NCBI GenBank assembly: GCA_033032865.1
Contig: JAWHQI010000520.1
Span: forward strand, 620,001-684,000
Reading direction: 5' to 3'
Origin: Dactylorhiza incarnata
Taxonomy: Eukaryota; Streptophyta; Magnoliopsida; Asparagales; Orchidaceae
Length of the DNA stretch: 64,000 nt
This document shows positions 11,991 to 23,125 of the stretch, in pieces. Made by a program: the position numbers and the translations under genes. Position 1 is the first letter of the stretch, and every line of letters begins with the position of its first letter. The notes under the pieces are model-generated. The model saw only the letters and a list, made by a program, of their open reading frames with translations. It was not told where the DNA came from and made no database searches.

Positions 11991-12635
11991 ATTGCAGCAT
12001 GTGTTCTTCGACTGCTCAAAGATCTGAAGGTCGTGTGTTCGTTTTGTTGGGGTGAAAAATGTCCCCAACTCCACACTCAGAAGAAAATGAGATGGGGGTC
12101 GTGAGTAGTTGGGTACTATGTGCTGCGAATACCAGGGTTGTGAGTTGGTAAGTATTGTGTACCGCGAATACCAGGTAACGGAGAAAATGAGTCCACTTGC
12201 GGCGAGACCAGATTTCACACAACGCGAACCTTAGTTGTGCGTGATGTTATTGATTGATTTAAACGAGTTACAGTAGTGTTACAGGTGCAGAAATGGTACT
12301 CCGCTAAAGTACTCGCAAGTTCTATTCTTGGATGTGAGTGTTGAGGAAGGTTTTGGCCCATTCTACGATGCCTTTAAGCTAATGTTCATGGCCTATTTAT
12401 AGGCTTGGGGGGCTCTGCCCGCTTACAAGGTGTGGTAAAAAATGTAAAGTACAAAGAGCGGAGTGGTCCGCGAGACCCCTGGAATGGTCGGCAAGTACGT
12501 TGTGATGGTTGGCAAGTACTCCTCTGGAGGTGTGCGAACACGCCATAGCAGATATGGCTGGCGGTGAGATCTTCGGCTTTGTTTGTAGTATGACGGAATT
12601 TGGGCAGACAATACCAATGCAAATTATGCTAGCTT
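11991..12635 (-). mobile_element. Unclassified LTR-like block with TATA box
   Basis: No protein motif. The minus strand carries a good TATA box (GCCTATAAATAGG, about 12390-12402), the usual core promoter of plant LTRs and TRIMs. Several overlapping short ORFs (12386-12639) look like chance. No paired repeat was found. Confidence 0.3.
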
Positions 12636-12935
12636 TCACTCAGATAGACAGATATATGTCAGGGTATTATATCTTACTTGAAAGAAATTTGATTTTATGG
12701 AAAAGCAAGAAGGTTATGGCAACATCAAGTGTTGTGGCTAAATATAACATCAAATCCCGTATTTCATAAAAGGACAAAATATTTTGAAATTAACTCACTT
12801 CGTTCGAAAAAAGATCAAGTAAAGAGATCTTTACATCCTTTGTTAGTTCAAATGACCAATTGGGAGACGTTATGACAAAAGCAATGAAAAGACTCCAAAT
12901 CAACTATATATATAACAAGTTGGACTACTATTGTT
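12636..12935 (+). pseudogene. Ty1/copia RNase H remnant
   Basis: Plus-strand remains of the copia RNase H C-terminus: DRYMSGYYILLERNLILWKSKK corresponds to the family's DRKSTSGYxxxxGGNLVxWKSKK region (only the first part is diagnostic), then RTKYFEIN for the RTKHIEID motif and a final YNKLDYY in place of NKLGLYDI. Several stops interrupt it. Nothing upstream of RNase H remains. Confidence 0.65.
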
Positions 12936-13760
12936 GGAACCAAAAAAACCGGTTCACAAAAGTTCGAACCTAAAAGGTAGCCCGAGGTTACCGATCATGT
13001 GGTCTAACACCACAGATCTGATGGCAAGAGAGAGAGAGAGTAAGAAGTTTGATTGCCTACAAATAAAACCCAAGTGCTGCAGCCTGCAGCGAGGAGGTCC
13101 CACCACACACCCGGAAGTTTATAGGAACTTCCCCTCTGAAAACCAAAGTTGAGTTAGGCACAAGGAAGACACGAACTTGGTAAAAGGGAACCTTGGAAGG
13201 GGGGGTCAACGTGCTTTTTTCTTGTGCCCTTAGGTCTTATTTATAGACAAGTCAAACTGAGGGGGTGACCCGCGAATAGCCGCCCCCGCAAGATACCTGA
13301 TGCGCTTAACATGGTAAAAGACCTCGGTGATTGAGGCTGCTGGAATAGACCTTGCCAGTTGGGAGCCGGTCATGCATGTTCATTTGTCGTTCTGTCGAGG
13401 ACCTCACTTACGGGCGAGGATAAGAGATATCTCATTTGTGGGCGAGATTAGGAAGGATCTCACTTATGGGCAAGACCAAGAGGGATCTCGCTTATGGGCG
13501 AGTTCAAGAGGAATTTTGCCTCAGGGCGAGATCAAGAGGGATCTCGCCTATGAACTGTTTTTTGTTCTTGGTGAGACACCTTGGTCAATAGTCAACTTCT
13601 TGTTGTCGCGGTCTATAATTACTCTGGGCTCTCCTTCGTCGAATATGGGTTGTACATCTATGATGTATATACTATTGAGGGGGAGTTTTTGTGATGTAGG
13701 GTATGTTCTACACAGAACTAAGGAGGCTAATGGGTAGACTTTATATATGCGGATCACAAG
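12936..13760. other. Element 3' region: TATA box, minisatellite, polypurine tract
   Basis: Follows the copia RNase H scrap. It holds a minus-strand TATA-like CTATAAATA (about 13235-13245), a minisatellite, and a plus-strand purine tract TTGAGGGGGAG (about 13676-13687) typical of copia elements just before a 3' LTR. The ORF at 13327-13737 mostly reads through the minisatellite and is not supported as a gene. Confidence 0.4.
13400..13555. repeat. 28-30 bp minisatellite, about five units
   Basis: Imperfect units around GGGCGAGATCAAGAGGGATC followed by TCGCTTAT. The two halves of each unit (GCGAGATC and GATCTCGC) are partly inverted, so each repeat could form a small hairpin. Confidence 0.7.
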
Positions 13761-14305
13761 TTTGAGATTTACATATAGAATAGAATAAACAACAATCTGC
13801 CCTAAGTGCTCTCAACACAATAACAGCCAGAGGACATCAGTATTTTGATCAATAGCAACACTAAAGGTTGTGCCATAGTACGACGGCCAACTGCTGTAGC
13901 CAAGAGAACAAACGGCTGTAGGTCAATAAGAAAATTGCAGCAAGTATATCTACAAGGTCTGAAGAATATGGCAACGGAAATACTGCAAACAGTTTACTGC
14001 TTCAGATGTTAGATTACCCTAGTTGTCTGCAAAACTACTTTTGAAACTAGTGAAGCTTGAAATTGATGCATGCTGCTCACTTCTTACAGAGATATTTCAA
14101 TTACAACAAACAACACTCAAGCCTTTATCCCACCATAGTGGGGTCTGCAGAGATATTTCAATTAAATCCAAAGTAAAATGGTTAATTAAATAAGATCTGA
14201 CAAAGCAAAAGAAACACATACAATGCTTACTCACAACAATAATAAAAAATCTGCATACAAGAAAAAAAATGTAGCTTTTAAGACAGGGCAGTTATATTAG
14301 TTAAC
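13761..14305. other. PPR gene intron, no other feature seen
   Basis: AT-rich intron sequence downstream of the exon at 14306-14438. No transposon motif was recognised. A short phrase recurs at about 14090-14100 and 14150-14160 (AGAGATATTTCAATTA). Confidence 0.5.
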
Positions 14306-14438
14306 CTTCATCATAGTCTCAATCTTTCCACTTTTTCCAAGAAAATGTAGTAATTGATTTTGAACGCCAACAGAAAGTGATGAGAGAGAAAGGTCCATCT
14401 TTTCAACTAGTTCACTTGCCATCTTCCAATCCCTTAGA
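14306..14438 (-). CDS. EMB2654: EMB2654-like PPR protein, fourth visible exon
   Basis: A 133-nt exon with acceptor TTTGCAAG (ending at 14439) and donor GTTAAC. Its first base completes a split isoleucine codon from the exon at 49782-49578, then it reads LRDWKMASELVEKMDLS, LSVGVQNQLLHFLGKSG and KIETMMK. This corresponds to the SACNTLQEWKRAIDLIQMM...LFGKSGKVEAMMK segment I recall from Arabidopsis EMB2654, including the same split codon position. The upstream intron is 35,139 bp and the downstream one 12,782 bp. The exon has no frame damage, unlike all surrounding sequence, which supports purifying selection and a working gene. Confidence 0.88.
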
Positions 14439-15168
14439 CTTGCAAACAAACCACAGACGAGAAGTTAATAGGTCAGGGTTTAAAATATAGGCACAAAGAA
14501 TGGAAAGAGCAATTCCTATCAGAAGTTGCCAGAAAAGATTAATTTGACAAAAATGAAACATTCATCGAGTCATTTGTGCAAAAGGCATGAATTATTAGCA
14601 TGGATCCTAAATAAACAAAGGTATGAAGATTTTGCATTACACAAGAATAATTAAACTAATGAAAATCGTATCACAGCTAGGTATCAAATAATCATAACAT
14701 GGTAAATGGAGAGTAAATCTTGAATAGCTTCTCCATAATGATAAAGATAGTTTCATAAAACTTTGCTTGCTCCAATTCTATATACAGAAAGAGTAACCAC
14801 CACTTTCCAAAAAAAATTGTAATACTACAAGAAAACAATGTGTCCAGCTAAATGATTGAATGTTGAAATAGTAAAGAAGGCACACATATAAGTGAAACAA
14901 CATATGCTGGAAGACAATGTCATTACCATGTTTGTTTATAAAACAATTACTTATAATGTTCTATTGAGATTGGATCCACATGGAATGAAATTCATAAGAT
15001 GCACCCAACATCAATAGTTACTTTCGAAAAAATCCTTCTTGGTTTGATCAAATCCCTATCTTTACATTCTCATTTATATATAATCCATTAGATATCAATT
15101 ATTTTTACGGCCAACAATCAACCTAAGTTGTACTTTTATAAAATTCACTTTTAAGTATATCCACGATA
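14439..15168. other. PPR gene intron, no other feature seen
   Basis: AT-rich sequence upstream of the 14306-14438 exon on the minus strand, probably original intron. No coding motif or repeat pair was seen. Confidence 0.5.
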
Positions 15169-15873
15169 CTGATGGGGATCATAGATCACGGATGGGCCGA
15201 CCCGTATCGGAGCACATTCGGGTTTACACTCGTAGGATTTAAGATCGTCATATGGACAATCCAAATCTGTAATCGCGTTCAGAGCATTGACGAGACATTT
15301 TCTATGTATTTCCCATATTTTTTCTGCACATTATATATGTACCTTTTATGTGTGTTTTGTATCGGCAAATCATAGCCGTTCATTGCTTTTTTATAGCCTG
15401 CATATAGGATTTGGGAGTTCAATTTCAGAATTTGGAAGAAGAATTTCAGAATTTGTGATCCCTCTACGGTGTTGAAGCCGTGGAACCTAGGTGCCGAAGC
15501 CTAGCCCCTCTCCTCTCCATGCAACCACCAGCCATACCCTTCATCCTCCTTTCTTAGCAGCCAGAAAACATCTCCGCAAGAACCGGCCAGCCACCCCCTC
15601 ATCTCCTCCCAATTTCCATACAACTACCTATAACCGCAAGTAACTCCCTTGGGAAACCACCAAAAAACTGTTTGTAATGCCTAATACTTAGGTAGTTATT
15701 GATGGTTAATCCTCCCCTAAGACAAACTGCTCCTCATTGCAGTTCCTGCCCAGTCAGAAACCCTTCATATTGCAGCGCCTGTTTGCTGTACCGGTCCTGA
15801 AGCTGGCAACTCCACAGGCCGCAAACCCTTCCCACAGTTTTCAGCATCCTGCTTCAACAGGCCTTTGGTGCCG

Positions 15874-15911
<38 letters not shown>

Positions 15912-16180
15912 ACCCTGCACGACTACTCCTTTGACGAATTCCAGCCATGTCGACCGGCTCTTGCAGCCAACTGTTTCTGTCGGTTCCCTGCTTCACTGGA
16001 CTGCAGAAATTGCTTCTCTCAGCTGCTGTCCAGAGGATCTCCGACTGCCAGCATGATTATATCCTCAGTTCCAGCCACCACATATTAAAGTTGGCCACCC
16101 CCTTTGCATCTCCACAGCCACACAACCTCCACTATGACAACCAGTCCTTCGGGAATGTAAAGCCTTGAATTTCTTTATAA
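15169..16180 (+). mobile_element. Probable solo gypsy LTR (TGATGGGGATC family)
   Basis: Starts TGATGGGGATCATAG. Over about 300 bp it aligns with the LTR that begins at 27068 after a gypsy integrase end: shared pieces are TGATGGrGATC, GTTTACA, GATCGTC and GTTCAGAGC. There is no gypsy coding sequence on either side, which suggests a solo LTR. The right boundary is uncertain. It contains a 36-base C run. Confidence 0.55.
15874..15909. repeat. 36-base C run
   Basis: An uninterrupted run of 36 C within the solo LTR. The short proline-rich ORFs crossing it are products of the run. Confidence 0.85.
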
Positions 16181-16713
16181 AAATTATCACGCTCAAAAGA
16201 TAAAATTTAAATAAGAAAACAAAATAAATCTCCCTAATGATGATAAGATTCAAAGGTTGAGTACCATGTGTGTATTGATTTTCGAAGTTTTGAGTTTTCG
16301 ACTTTTTCCTTCTATTTGGTTTTAGCTGGTTTTGGGTCATGGGTGCTCTAAGCTTTAGCTTCTCTACATTAAGGGTTTGAGGGTCCCGTTGGGCCTTGAG
16401 GCTGGCTGATGTTGAGTGGAAGAAGAATAAAGTATAATGGCCTTTGGCCGGTTGGTATGTTTTGGCAGAGTGTACTCTAAGGATGGATTTGGGGACTTTT
16501 GTTGGGCTGATGTTATTTTCTTTTAAGAGACTATATCCCACTATAGTAGCCGAATGAAATGGAAAAAAAGAATGGGATTAATGCCTTAGACGTGTGGGAG
16601 CTTTGGTCATTGTGTTTTAGTGGATGTTTTTTTTACTAAGTTAGCCTTAAGTAGGAAATTGGTGGCTGCTTGTGGGCCTTGTGATGAAATTCACAGGCGT
16701 GGATTAAAGGGGC
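16181..16713. other. Unassigned sequence left of gag-only element
   Basis: The 158-codon minus-strand ORF at 16541-16065 has no motif I recognise and overlaps the LTR region, so I do not call it a gene. The last five bases (GGGGC) may be the target duplication of the element that follows. Confidence 0.3.
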
Positions 16714-19039
16714 TGATACGATGTTGGCCGCCACGCGCCTCTATTAGTCTGTGTAGCTCATAGGCATTATTGTACTTTCTATTTCCCCACTCCCCTAAAT
16801 ATAGGAGTGGTAGTGTCTCCTTGTTGTTTATCTTTGAGATCTTGTTTAGTGTAGGCTCTCTTAGGTGAGAGTAACTCTTAGAGGGAACCAACCCTCAGGA
16901 GTTCGGGCTGGGCTTGTCTCGGCAATTGTAACTCTTTTTGTTTAAGCATGCAATTTCAGTTTTTGACAGCGTGACTACGTGAGTCTGTCAATTGGTCTGA
17001 CATGCCGCTCAATTAGGGTTTCGACGAAACCCTAATTTGGTCCCTCCGGAACACTGGCCATTAGCGCACGATTGTCCTGCTCGCGTCTCCTTCTCGCGCT
17101 CAATCCGTGCCCGATCCGCGCTCGACGACTCGCGTCCTCTTCACCGATCCGGTGGCTCGCTGTTTCCAGCGACCGAACTTGACGCCGCCCGTTGCCGATG
17201 CCTCGATCGCTGACGGAAATGACACCAGCGCCGCTCTCCTCGCCGTCGATCTCCACGGCTGCCGATTCCAGCGTCGTTATTTTTCTCTTGTGCATCCTCT
17301 TCGACTTCCACGACTTCTACATCACCTACCGACGATTCCAGAGGAACCTAACGACGAGTTCCGTATCTACCGACTTCTGCAGCGGCTCTTCGTCTTCTCT
17401 CGTGATTACATCGTGCTTCTTCCCTTTTTCTCCAATGCTTCATGTGCACCTTCGACTTCCTGTGCCTTCCGCCGACTCTTCTTCTTCTCCAGCCGTGTCT
17501 GACCGTATCTCCAACGGCCCACCGGCACTCCTGCAGCCTTCCAGCAGCCGCTCTCATCCTCGTTGCCCTCCTAACGACCATCACCACCTCTTGCCGTGTC
17601 AGGCCGCCCACAACAGCAGCCTGGCTTCCCTCATGCGACTCTTGCAGCGTCCCAGCGCATCTCGCCGCAGCCGTCGTTCCATGCCCATGACTCGTTCAAT
17701 GACCCTCCACACCGATGAGAACACCTCCGACACTGCCTCCGCTGACTCCCGTCGCATGGATCAAATCGAAGCCCAACTTGCGGATCTTACTCTCCTCCTT
17801 CGAGAGCTTACGGCCACGGCGGTAAATCGCCCTCCGACCACTCCCCCACTCTACTACCACTTCAACTCGTCCCTGACCACATGGGGTTTTGCACCCCACT
17901 GCAGACACCCACTCGGCCCATCTCCGCCGGATCGAGATTCCCGTGTTCAACGACACTGACCCTCTTGGGTGGCTCGCCCACGCCGAGCAGTTCTTCAACC
18001 TTCAGTCCACCTCCGCCAACCAAAAGGTCCCCCTAGACAATATCTATATGGAAGGTTCGACGCTCCATTGGGTGTGTTGGATGCGCCAGCAGGTTCCTGA
18101 CCTCTCCTGGCCCACACTGAAAGAGGAACTCCTCCGCCACTATGACACCCGTCAGGCAGGCAATGCCTTTGAGTGCCTCAGCTTTGTGCGCCAGTTAGAC
18201 ACTATGGCCTCCTACATCGACGAGTTCATAGTGGTTGCCACGCACGTTCCCGACCTAGCCCCCGACCATTACCTGGGGTACTTTCTTGCGGGTCTGCACC
18301 CCCACCTCCGGGCGCGCCTGTGGGTCCACAACCCCTCTACTCTTACCCGCACCATGGAGCATGCTCGGTACCTCGAAGAGGAACTCTACAAAGCTCCACC
18401 ATCCTCCTCGATCAAGCCTCCCAACCAGCCGCTGCCACTGCCACCACCCCTTCCGCGCTTGGATCCTCTGCCCCCACCTGGGCCCCAACTGGTAGGCCCG
18501 CATCCACAGCCGATAGTTTCTCTTCCACAGGAACCCCGACAACCCCAGTGCTTTTCTCACCAGCAGCACCTCGATCTACGCCGCAAGGGCCGCTGCTTTC
18601 ACTGCGAGCAGCCATACTCGCCCACCCACATCTGCCCTCTCAAAAATCTATGTGTGTTGCTTGGATCTGAAGATGATGGTCTGGACTTTGGTGATTAGGA
18701 TCCACTTACGCTCTCTGATAACCCCTACAGACCTCGGCTTTGAGGGCAAGGTCATTTTTCGGGCGGAGCGTGTTGATACGATGCTAGCTGCCACGCGGCT
18801 CTATTAGTCTATGTAGCCCGTGAGCATTATTGTACTTTGTATTTCCCCACTCCCCTATATCTAGGAGTGGTAGTGTCTCCTTGTTGATCTTTGAGATCTT
18901 ATTTAGTATAGGCCCTCCTAGGTGAGAGAGAGACTTAGATGGAACCATCCCTCAGGAGTTCGGGTTGAGCTTGTCTCGGCAATTGTATCTCTTTTTGTTT
19001 AAGCATGCAATTTCAGTTCTTGCTAGTGTGAGTCTATCA
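16714..19039 (+). mobile_element. Gag-only LTR retrotransposon (TR-GAG type), copy 1
   Basis: A 2.3-kb element with direct LTRs at 16714-16990 (277 bp) and 18774-19039 (266 bp). Both begin TGATACGATG and end near GTCTRTCA, giving TGATA/TATCA termini. The flanks GGGGC and GAGGC match at four of five bases as a likely target duplication. Between the LTRs there is only a gag gene; no protease, RT, RNase H or integrase. The purine-rich GGGCGGAGCG precedes the 3' LTR. The site after the 5' LTR reads ATTGGTCTGACATGCC, not the initiator Met-tRNA complement. Such an element would need proteins from another element to move. Confidence 0.85.
17192..18698 (+). CDS. Gag (capsid/nucleocapsid) of gag-only element, two frames
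   Basis: A gypsy-type capsid gene in two overlapping frames: 17192-17959 and 17889-18698. The first encodes a Ser/Pro-rich head and the coiled segment MDQIEAQLADLTLLLREL. The second has the retrotrans_gag core: RRIEIPVFNDTDPLGWLAHAE, GSTLHWVCWMRQQVPDLSW, LSFVRQLDTMASYIDEF and YFLAGLHPHLRARLWVHNP. A Pro-rich linker and a zinc knuckle follow (CFHCEQPYSPTHIC), then an acidic end SEDDGLDFGD. A frameshift in the overlap near 17890-17930 separates the halves; programmed shifting cannot be excluded, but a mutation is simpler. The role would be particle assembly. Confidence 0.8.
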
Positions 19040-20230
19040 GAGGCTAATGGGGAATTCACAATTTCTGCCTTGAGAAGCTTCAATGGACTTTAAAATGGCA
19101 ATTAAATTTTTTTACCTTCATCATACTGCTTTCGGTTTCTTCTTTTGTGTCGTGACCTAGCTGTCTTCGGTTCCTCCTCTCTGTGTCGTGACCTGCGTGT
19201 AAGAATTTATAAATCTGTTTTGGTTCTTCCATCTGGATTCAATCTCCTCTTGCTGAAATCGTTGAATTTAGCTGTATATAGAAGGTATCTACGATATTAT
19301 GGCATTTAAATATGAAATATTTTCCGTCCCTGCCTTCAAATATAGTTCCAGTTTTGGCATCTGGTTATATTTATAATTCAGTAATATAGTTTTTTTGGTT
19401 CCTATTTTGTTACTGGATTTTGTTTATTAGCCTTGTTGAATGGCAGCCCTTCAGGAATAAAAAAATATAATATATACATATATAATAAGGGGAAGAAAAG
19501 GGAACAAATATACAAATGTTGGGATGCTGTAATATGGTTTATGAGGGGCTGTTTTAATGATATTAAGAGCTGTTTTAATGTTATTAAAATGAAGATTTAA
19601 TGGAGGCCATATCTTATATATCAAATTCCCAAATTTCCTCAAATTTTAGAGTATGTCGGCCTTCATCTTTTTCAATTTTGGAATTTTTAAGATTTCATTA
19701 TTTAAATTATTAAGGTCCTTCGGGTAGGGTATAATCTTTTTCTCTCGTGTTGCAACTTGCGTAAAGACTTAAATGTCTCTCGAAAAATAATATGATTGTT
19801 GTCTTACAGAGCCTCGCTCAAAAATCTACTACGTTTGAGATGACTTCGAGAAAAGAAATGAACATCGACCCGGGGAGGAATAAAGGTAAAGAAAAAGTAT
19901 ACGTGAGTCCTTATGTATTTAATTTATGTTTTATTTCGAATGTTTATTTTCTTAGTTACAACAGTTACAAATTTTAAAATAATAAATTACTCTTTCGTGC
20001 ATGATAAGTACACAAGTTTAAGTGTATTTTCCGACATCGCACTCAACGTGTTATAAAGTTTTAGATTCCAGTTTTATGTGGAAGGAGTTTCGATTTCGGT
20101 GTTTCTTATTGAATCGACTTTTGTTTACAGGTTTTTAGTGTCGGGTTTTGAAATGTTTTTGAGACACTTATTCAATTGATTTTTCTTACGAATTTAAAAG
20201 TGTGGATAATAGGAAACAGATACTAACGGT
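19040..20230 (+). mobile_element. Gypsy-type LTR-like block (LTR-2), truncated
   Basis: No polymerase coding. It carries an acceptor TCTTACAG (ending 19809), a 21-codon ATG exon (19840-19902) and a GTGAGT donor, the same layout as in LTR-1 and the solo LTR at 28517. A second exon was not found. Boundaries are uncertain: the right side passes into the leader of the minus-strand gypsy at about 20230-20592. Confidence 0.4.
19840..19902 (+). other. Small LTR exon, copy 2 (open)
   Basis: ATG exon of 21 codons with no stop, from MTSRKEMNIDPG to RNKGKEKVY, followed directly by GTGAGT. It begins 30 nt after the acceptor. It aligns gap-free with copy 1 (MTS start, KGKxKV end) and resembles copy 3 at 29941-29991. 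Confidence 0.5.
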
Positions 20231-20592
20231 ATAATGAAACCATCTTTATTGCTAGGTTAAGAACTTAATTGTTGGTGGTACTGATGTCGAAAGGTAATCT
20301 GAAGGAAGTCAAATAAGATTTTCGAGGAAGTTACTTCAAGTAACATAATCTGTAATTCGTCATATAAGGTGTGAAGAATTCAAGATTTGCTCTAGAGGGC
20401 ATCATAGTTAAGAGTGCCAAGTCACATTCTTATTGGTAATCACTTCTGACACTAAAGGAATTTAGCTAGGAAAGCATCTGGCATCACTATTACTTAAGCT
20501 TATAAATGATGACTTAATGACTCTAATGTCGAAGGACAGATTCAGATGAAATCCTAAGGCTCTGTGAATTTTACTAGTCATGGGATCCTAAA
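20231..20592 (-). mobile_element. Gypsy leader downstream of primer site
   Basis: On the minus strand this follows the primer binding site at 20593-20608 and so is the 5' untranslated leader of a gypsy element. An ATG opens close after the primer site but soon meets stops. No gag core was seen before it runs into LTR-2. Confidence 0.45.
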
Positions 20593-20608
20593 CCTAGCTC
20601 TGATACCA
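20593..20608 (-). other. Primer binding site, initiator tRNA-Met type
   Basis: The minus strand reads TGGTATCAGAGCTAGG, two bases after the LTR end at 20611. It complements the 3' end of plant initiator tRNA-Met and shows that this LTR acted as a 5' LTR for sequence to its left. Confidence 0.85.
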
Positions 20609-20610
20609 AT

Positions 20611-23125
20611 TGTAACACCTCTACCTAGTTGGACATCAATTCATAAGTCTGGCCGAAACTTATGATGTGAAGCGAACTAAGCAACAGTATAAATTAGTAT
20701 CATAACAAGATTAACTAGTTTACAACGGAAATAAATGACTGACATTTAAATTGATAAAGTACCTTAAAGTTGAAACATGGAGCCAACTAGGAAGTAAGAG
20801 TGAACAACTTGACCCGTAATCACTGTAATGAAAATTTCGAAAACGGATCAACCCACTGGCGAGCAAGAAAGACTTTTCCCCCTAGTGACACTAAAAAAAA
20901 GTATCGTGAAACAAATTATAAGAGCATGAGTTTAAGAGTAACATTATTTTTACTAGTAAATGTAAGTTATGTTCTATGCATGCTTTTCTATAAAAAAAAA
21001 TACCTTTAAACATAAATGTTTGTTCTATTTCATGATCTTAAGCTGAATTTTCTTTCCAATTTCGAAATCATTAACCCATATACAGATTTCTGGTTTTCGA
21101 CTTACATTTGGAATATAGATATCTCATATCTTATTTTCTTCTCATTCTTAGTTAAGTAGATTCTTATGCACATTCTCACGATTCGAGTCCCTACTAATGA
21201 GCGTGTGTGTTCTAGTGTCTCTCGGTCACAGACACAGACTCGAATCTACTAATCTTTGTATGGGGTGTTGATTCCCCAACTAGGGGCTCATGTGGACTGC
21301 TGTACATGAGTATGATGGTGTGCCTCCATCAATCATGAGGGAAAAATACCTCGCATGCCCCCTTCTGAACTGATCATCTAGTGGTTGGTACGAACATTAC
21401 ATTATGTTGCTCGCTAGAGGCAACTAGTCTGAGGCTTACTTCATGTTCTGATCTTTTGCTTCTTGCTTTATTCGCATTCAACGTCTTTAACTGATTTTGT
21501 TTGTGAGTTAAGAGGTTAGTTTTCATGTACTTATATCTATGCCGAATTATGGTAATTTAATTGACATCTAACATGAATTTGTATACTAATGATGATTTAA
21601 TTTCACGCGTGTTCTGTAACAAATTAATTATCTTAATATGAATTTGTGTGCTACTGATAAATCATTTTCACGTGTGATCTGTAATAGATTATTTATCTAC
21701 TATCTTGAAAAACAAAGGCTAAGAGCATTACTATTTATCATAAACTCTAACACGACTTAATAAATAAATTTACAATAAGTGGTATGTCAAGCCGAAAAAG
21801 GAACGGATTTCTTACATTCTTTCATACGTGTGTAATGGAAAACATAACACATTTCTTGCATCTTAATGTAGACTATTCACATAATAGTGACAATCGATTA
21901 CTTGATAATTACCATTTTCTACTTTGCGAAGTGTACGAATTTTCTTTTATGTTTTCACTCGTGTCATAATTCTTCGTACAAAGGTAAAATACTTAGATGG
22001 AATTAGGTAAATTTATCTACGTGATATGTCTAACTGAAAGGAAATGAATTTCTTACATTGGTGTTCTGACACACGAAAATACGACGCAGCAGAAAAGATC
22101 TCAGTTATTGAAATATAGGCACACCCTTTTACCGATCGATCTTCAAAAACTCCCCTCCCACACCTAGGGTTTCCCTGCAATTTAAGACATTTCTAGTTTG
22201 ATGAAAATGAGTTGACCTATTGGAAAATAAATTTAGCAAAAATCTGAAATTCCAAAACCTAGGTCTGGGTTGGTGTTGGATTTGGTCGACGGCTGCCCAA
22301 GGATTGAAGAGATCGCAGATCTGCGTCTAGACAAGCCCATTGCAAGAAGAACTGCGTCTGAACCTAAAACTTGCAAGGGAGAAATCGATCTCCGTCAAGG
22401 AAGAATCGAACGTCCCAATCTTTGGAATCAAACACATGCTAAAAGGGGAACTAATAACCCACGACAAAATTACTGGAAAAGGGATTCGGGCGGTATCTAA
22501 CCGGGGAGCGCGGCTGGAAGTGTCGTCCTGGAGCACTTGGAGGCCAATCCTGAAGGATGGAGGGTGCTTACTGGAGCGGTGGAGAGGGATGGTCGATCGA
22601 TCATCTTCTAGGAGGCTGATACGCACTCAACTGAAGGAGAAAACAGCAGTTCGTCGGCCTTATCGGGTTGCAGGGTGCGTCTGCTGAAAGGAATGGACCG
22701 ATCGATCCCTAGCCGTGGACGTTCTCCTTCCAGCGAGCGCCCCTTTTCTCCTGATGGCGAGAGAGAGGAAACGTCGAGAGTCCTAGCCGATTCCTTCGTG
22801 GTTGCGAGTGAGGAGGGAGATGGGAACCTGTCTTTTAAGAAGGCGCAGATCGTGCGGGCGACGGTTTTTGCCCAAGGTGTGAGGAGCTATAAGCGGAAAG
22901 AGGGTGCGTGGCTCATGCGACTTCCAAACAAAACGTAAATGGGGGAAACAGTGGCCCACGTTTCTATTAAGGGCGGCAGATAGGGGATTAATTTGCACTA
23001 ATTTACAATTTTTCCATTACTTCACAAATATTCATTTATGCGTATTCTATTCTCGCGCACCCTAAACATTCGCGATCCGATCCGGATATTAATGAGGGGA
23101 CGATGCGTAAATTTCGGATATTACA
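20611..23125 (-). repeat. 2,515-bp Ty3/gypsy LTR
   Basis: On the minus strand it begins TGTAATATCCG after the purine tract GTAGGGGAGATT (23137-23126) and ends GGTGTTACA before the primer site. A related LTR starts at 62622 and shares long blocks, for example around 21141-21350 and 63131-63350. It therefore has a pol 3' end on one side and a primer site on the other. The minus-strand ORF at 22626-22327 is in its leader and has no recognised domain. Confidence 0.8.

Noticed and set aside
13400..13555. CRISPR-like array
   Set aside because: Contiguous imperfect repeats without unique spacers in a plant nuclear context; a minisatellite.
13327..13737. 136-codon ORF
   Set aside because: Mostly read-through of the 28-bp minisatellite.
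16065..16541. 158-codon minus-strand ORF
   Set aside because: No recognisable domain, mixed composition, overlaps an LTR-like region and poly-C neighbourhood; probably chance.
17107..18615. Alternative-frame and antisense ORFs over the TR-GAG gag
   Set aside because: GC-rich shadows; only the two frames with coiled-coil, gag core and zinc knuckle are supported.
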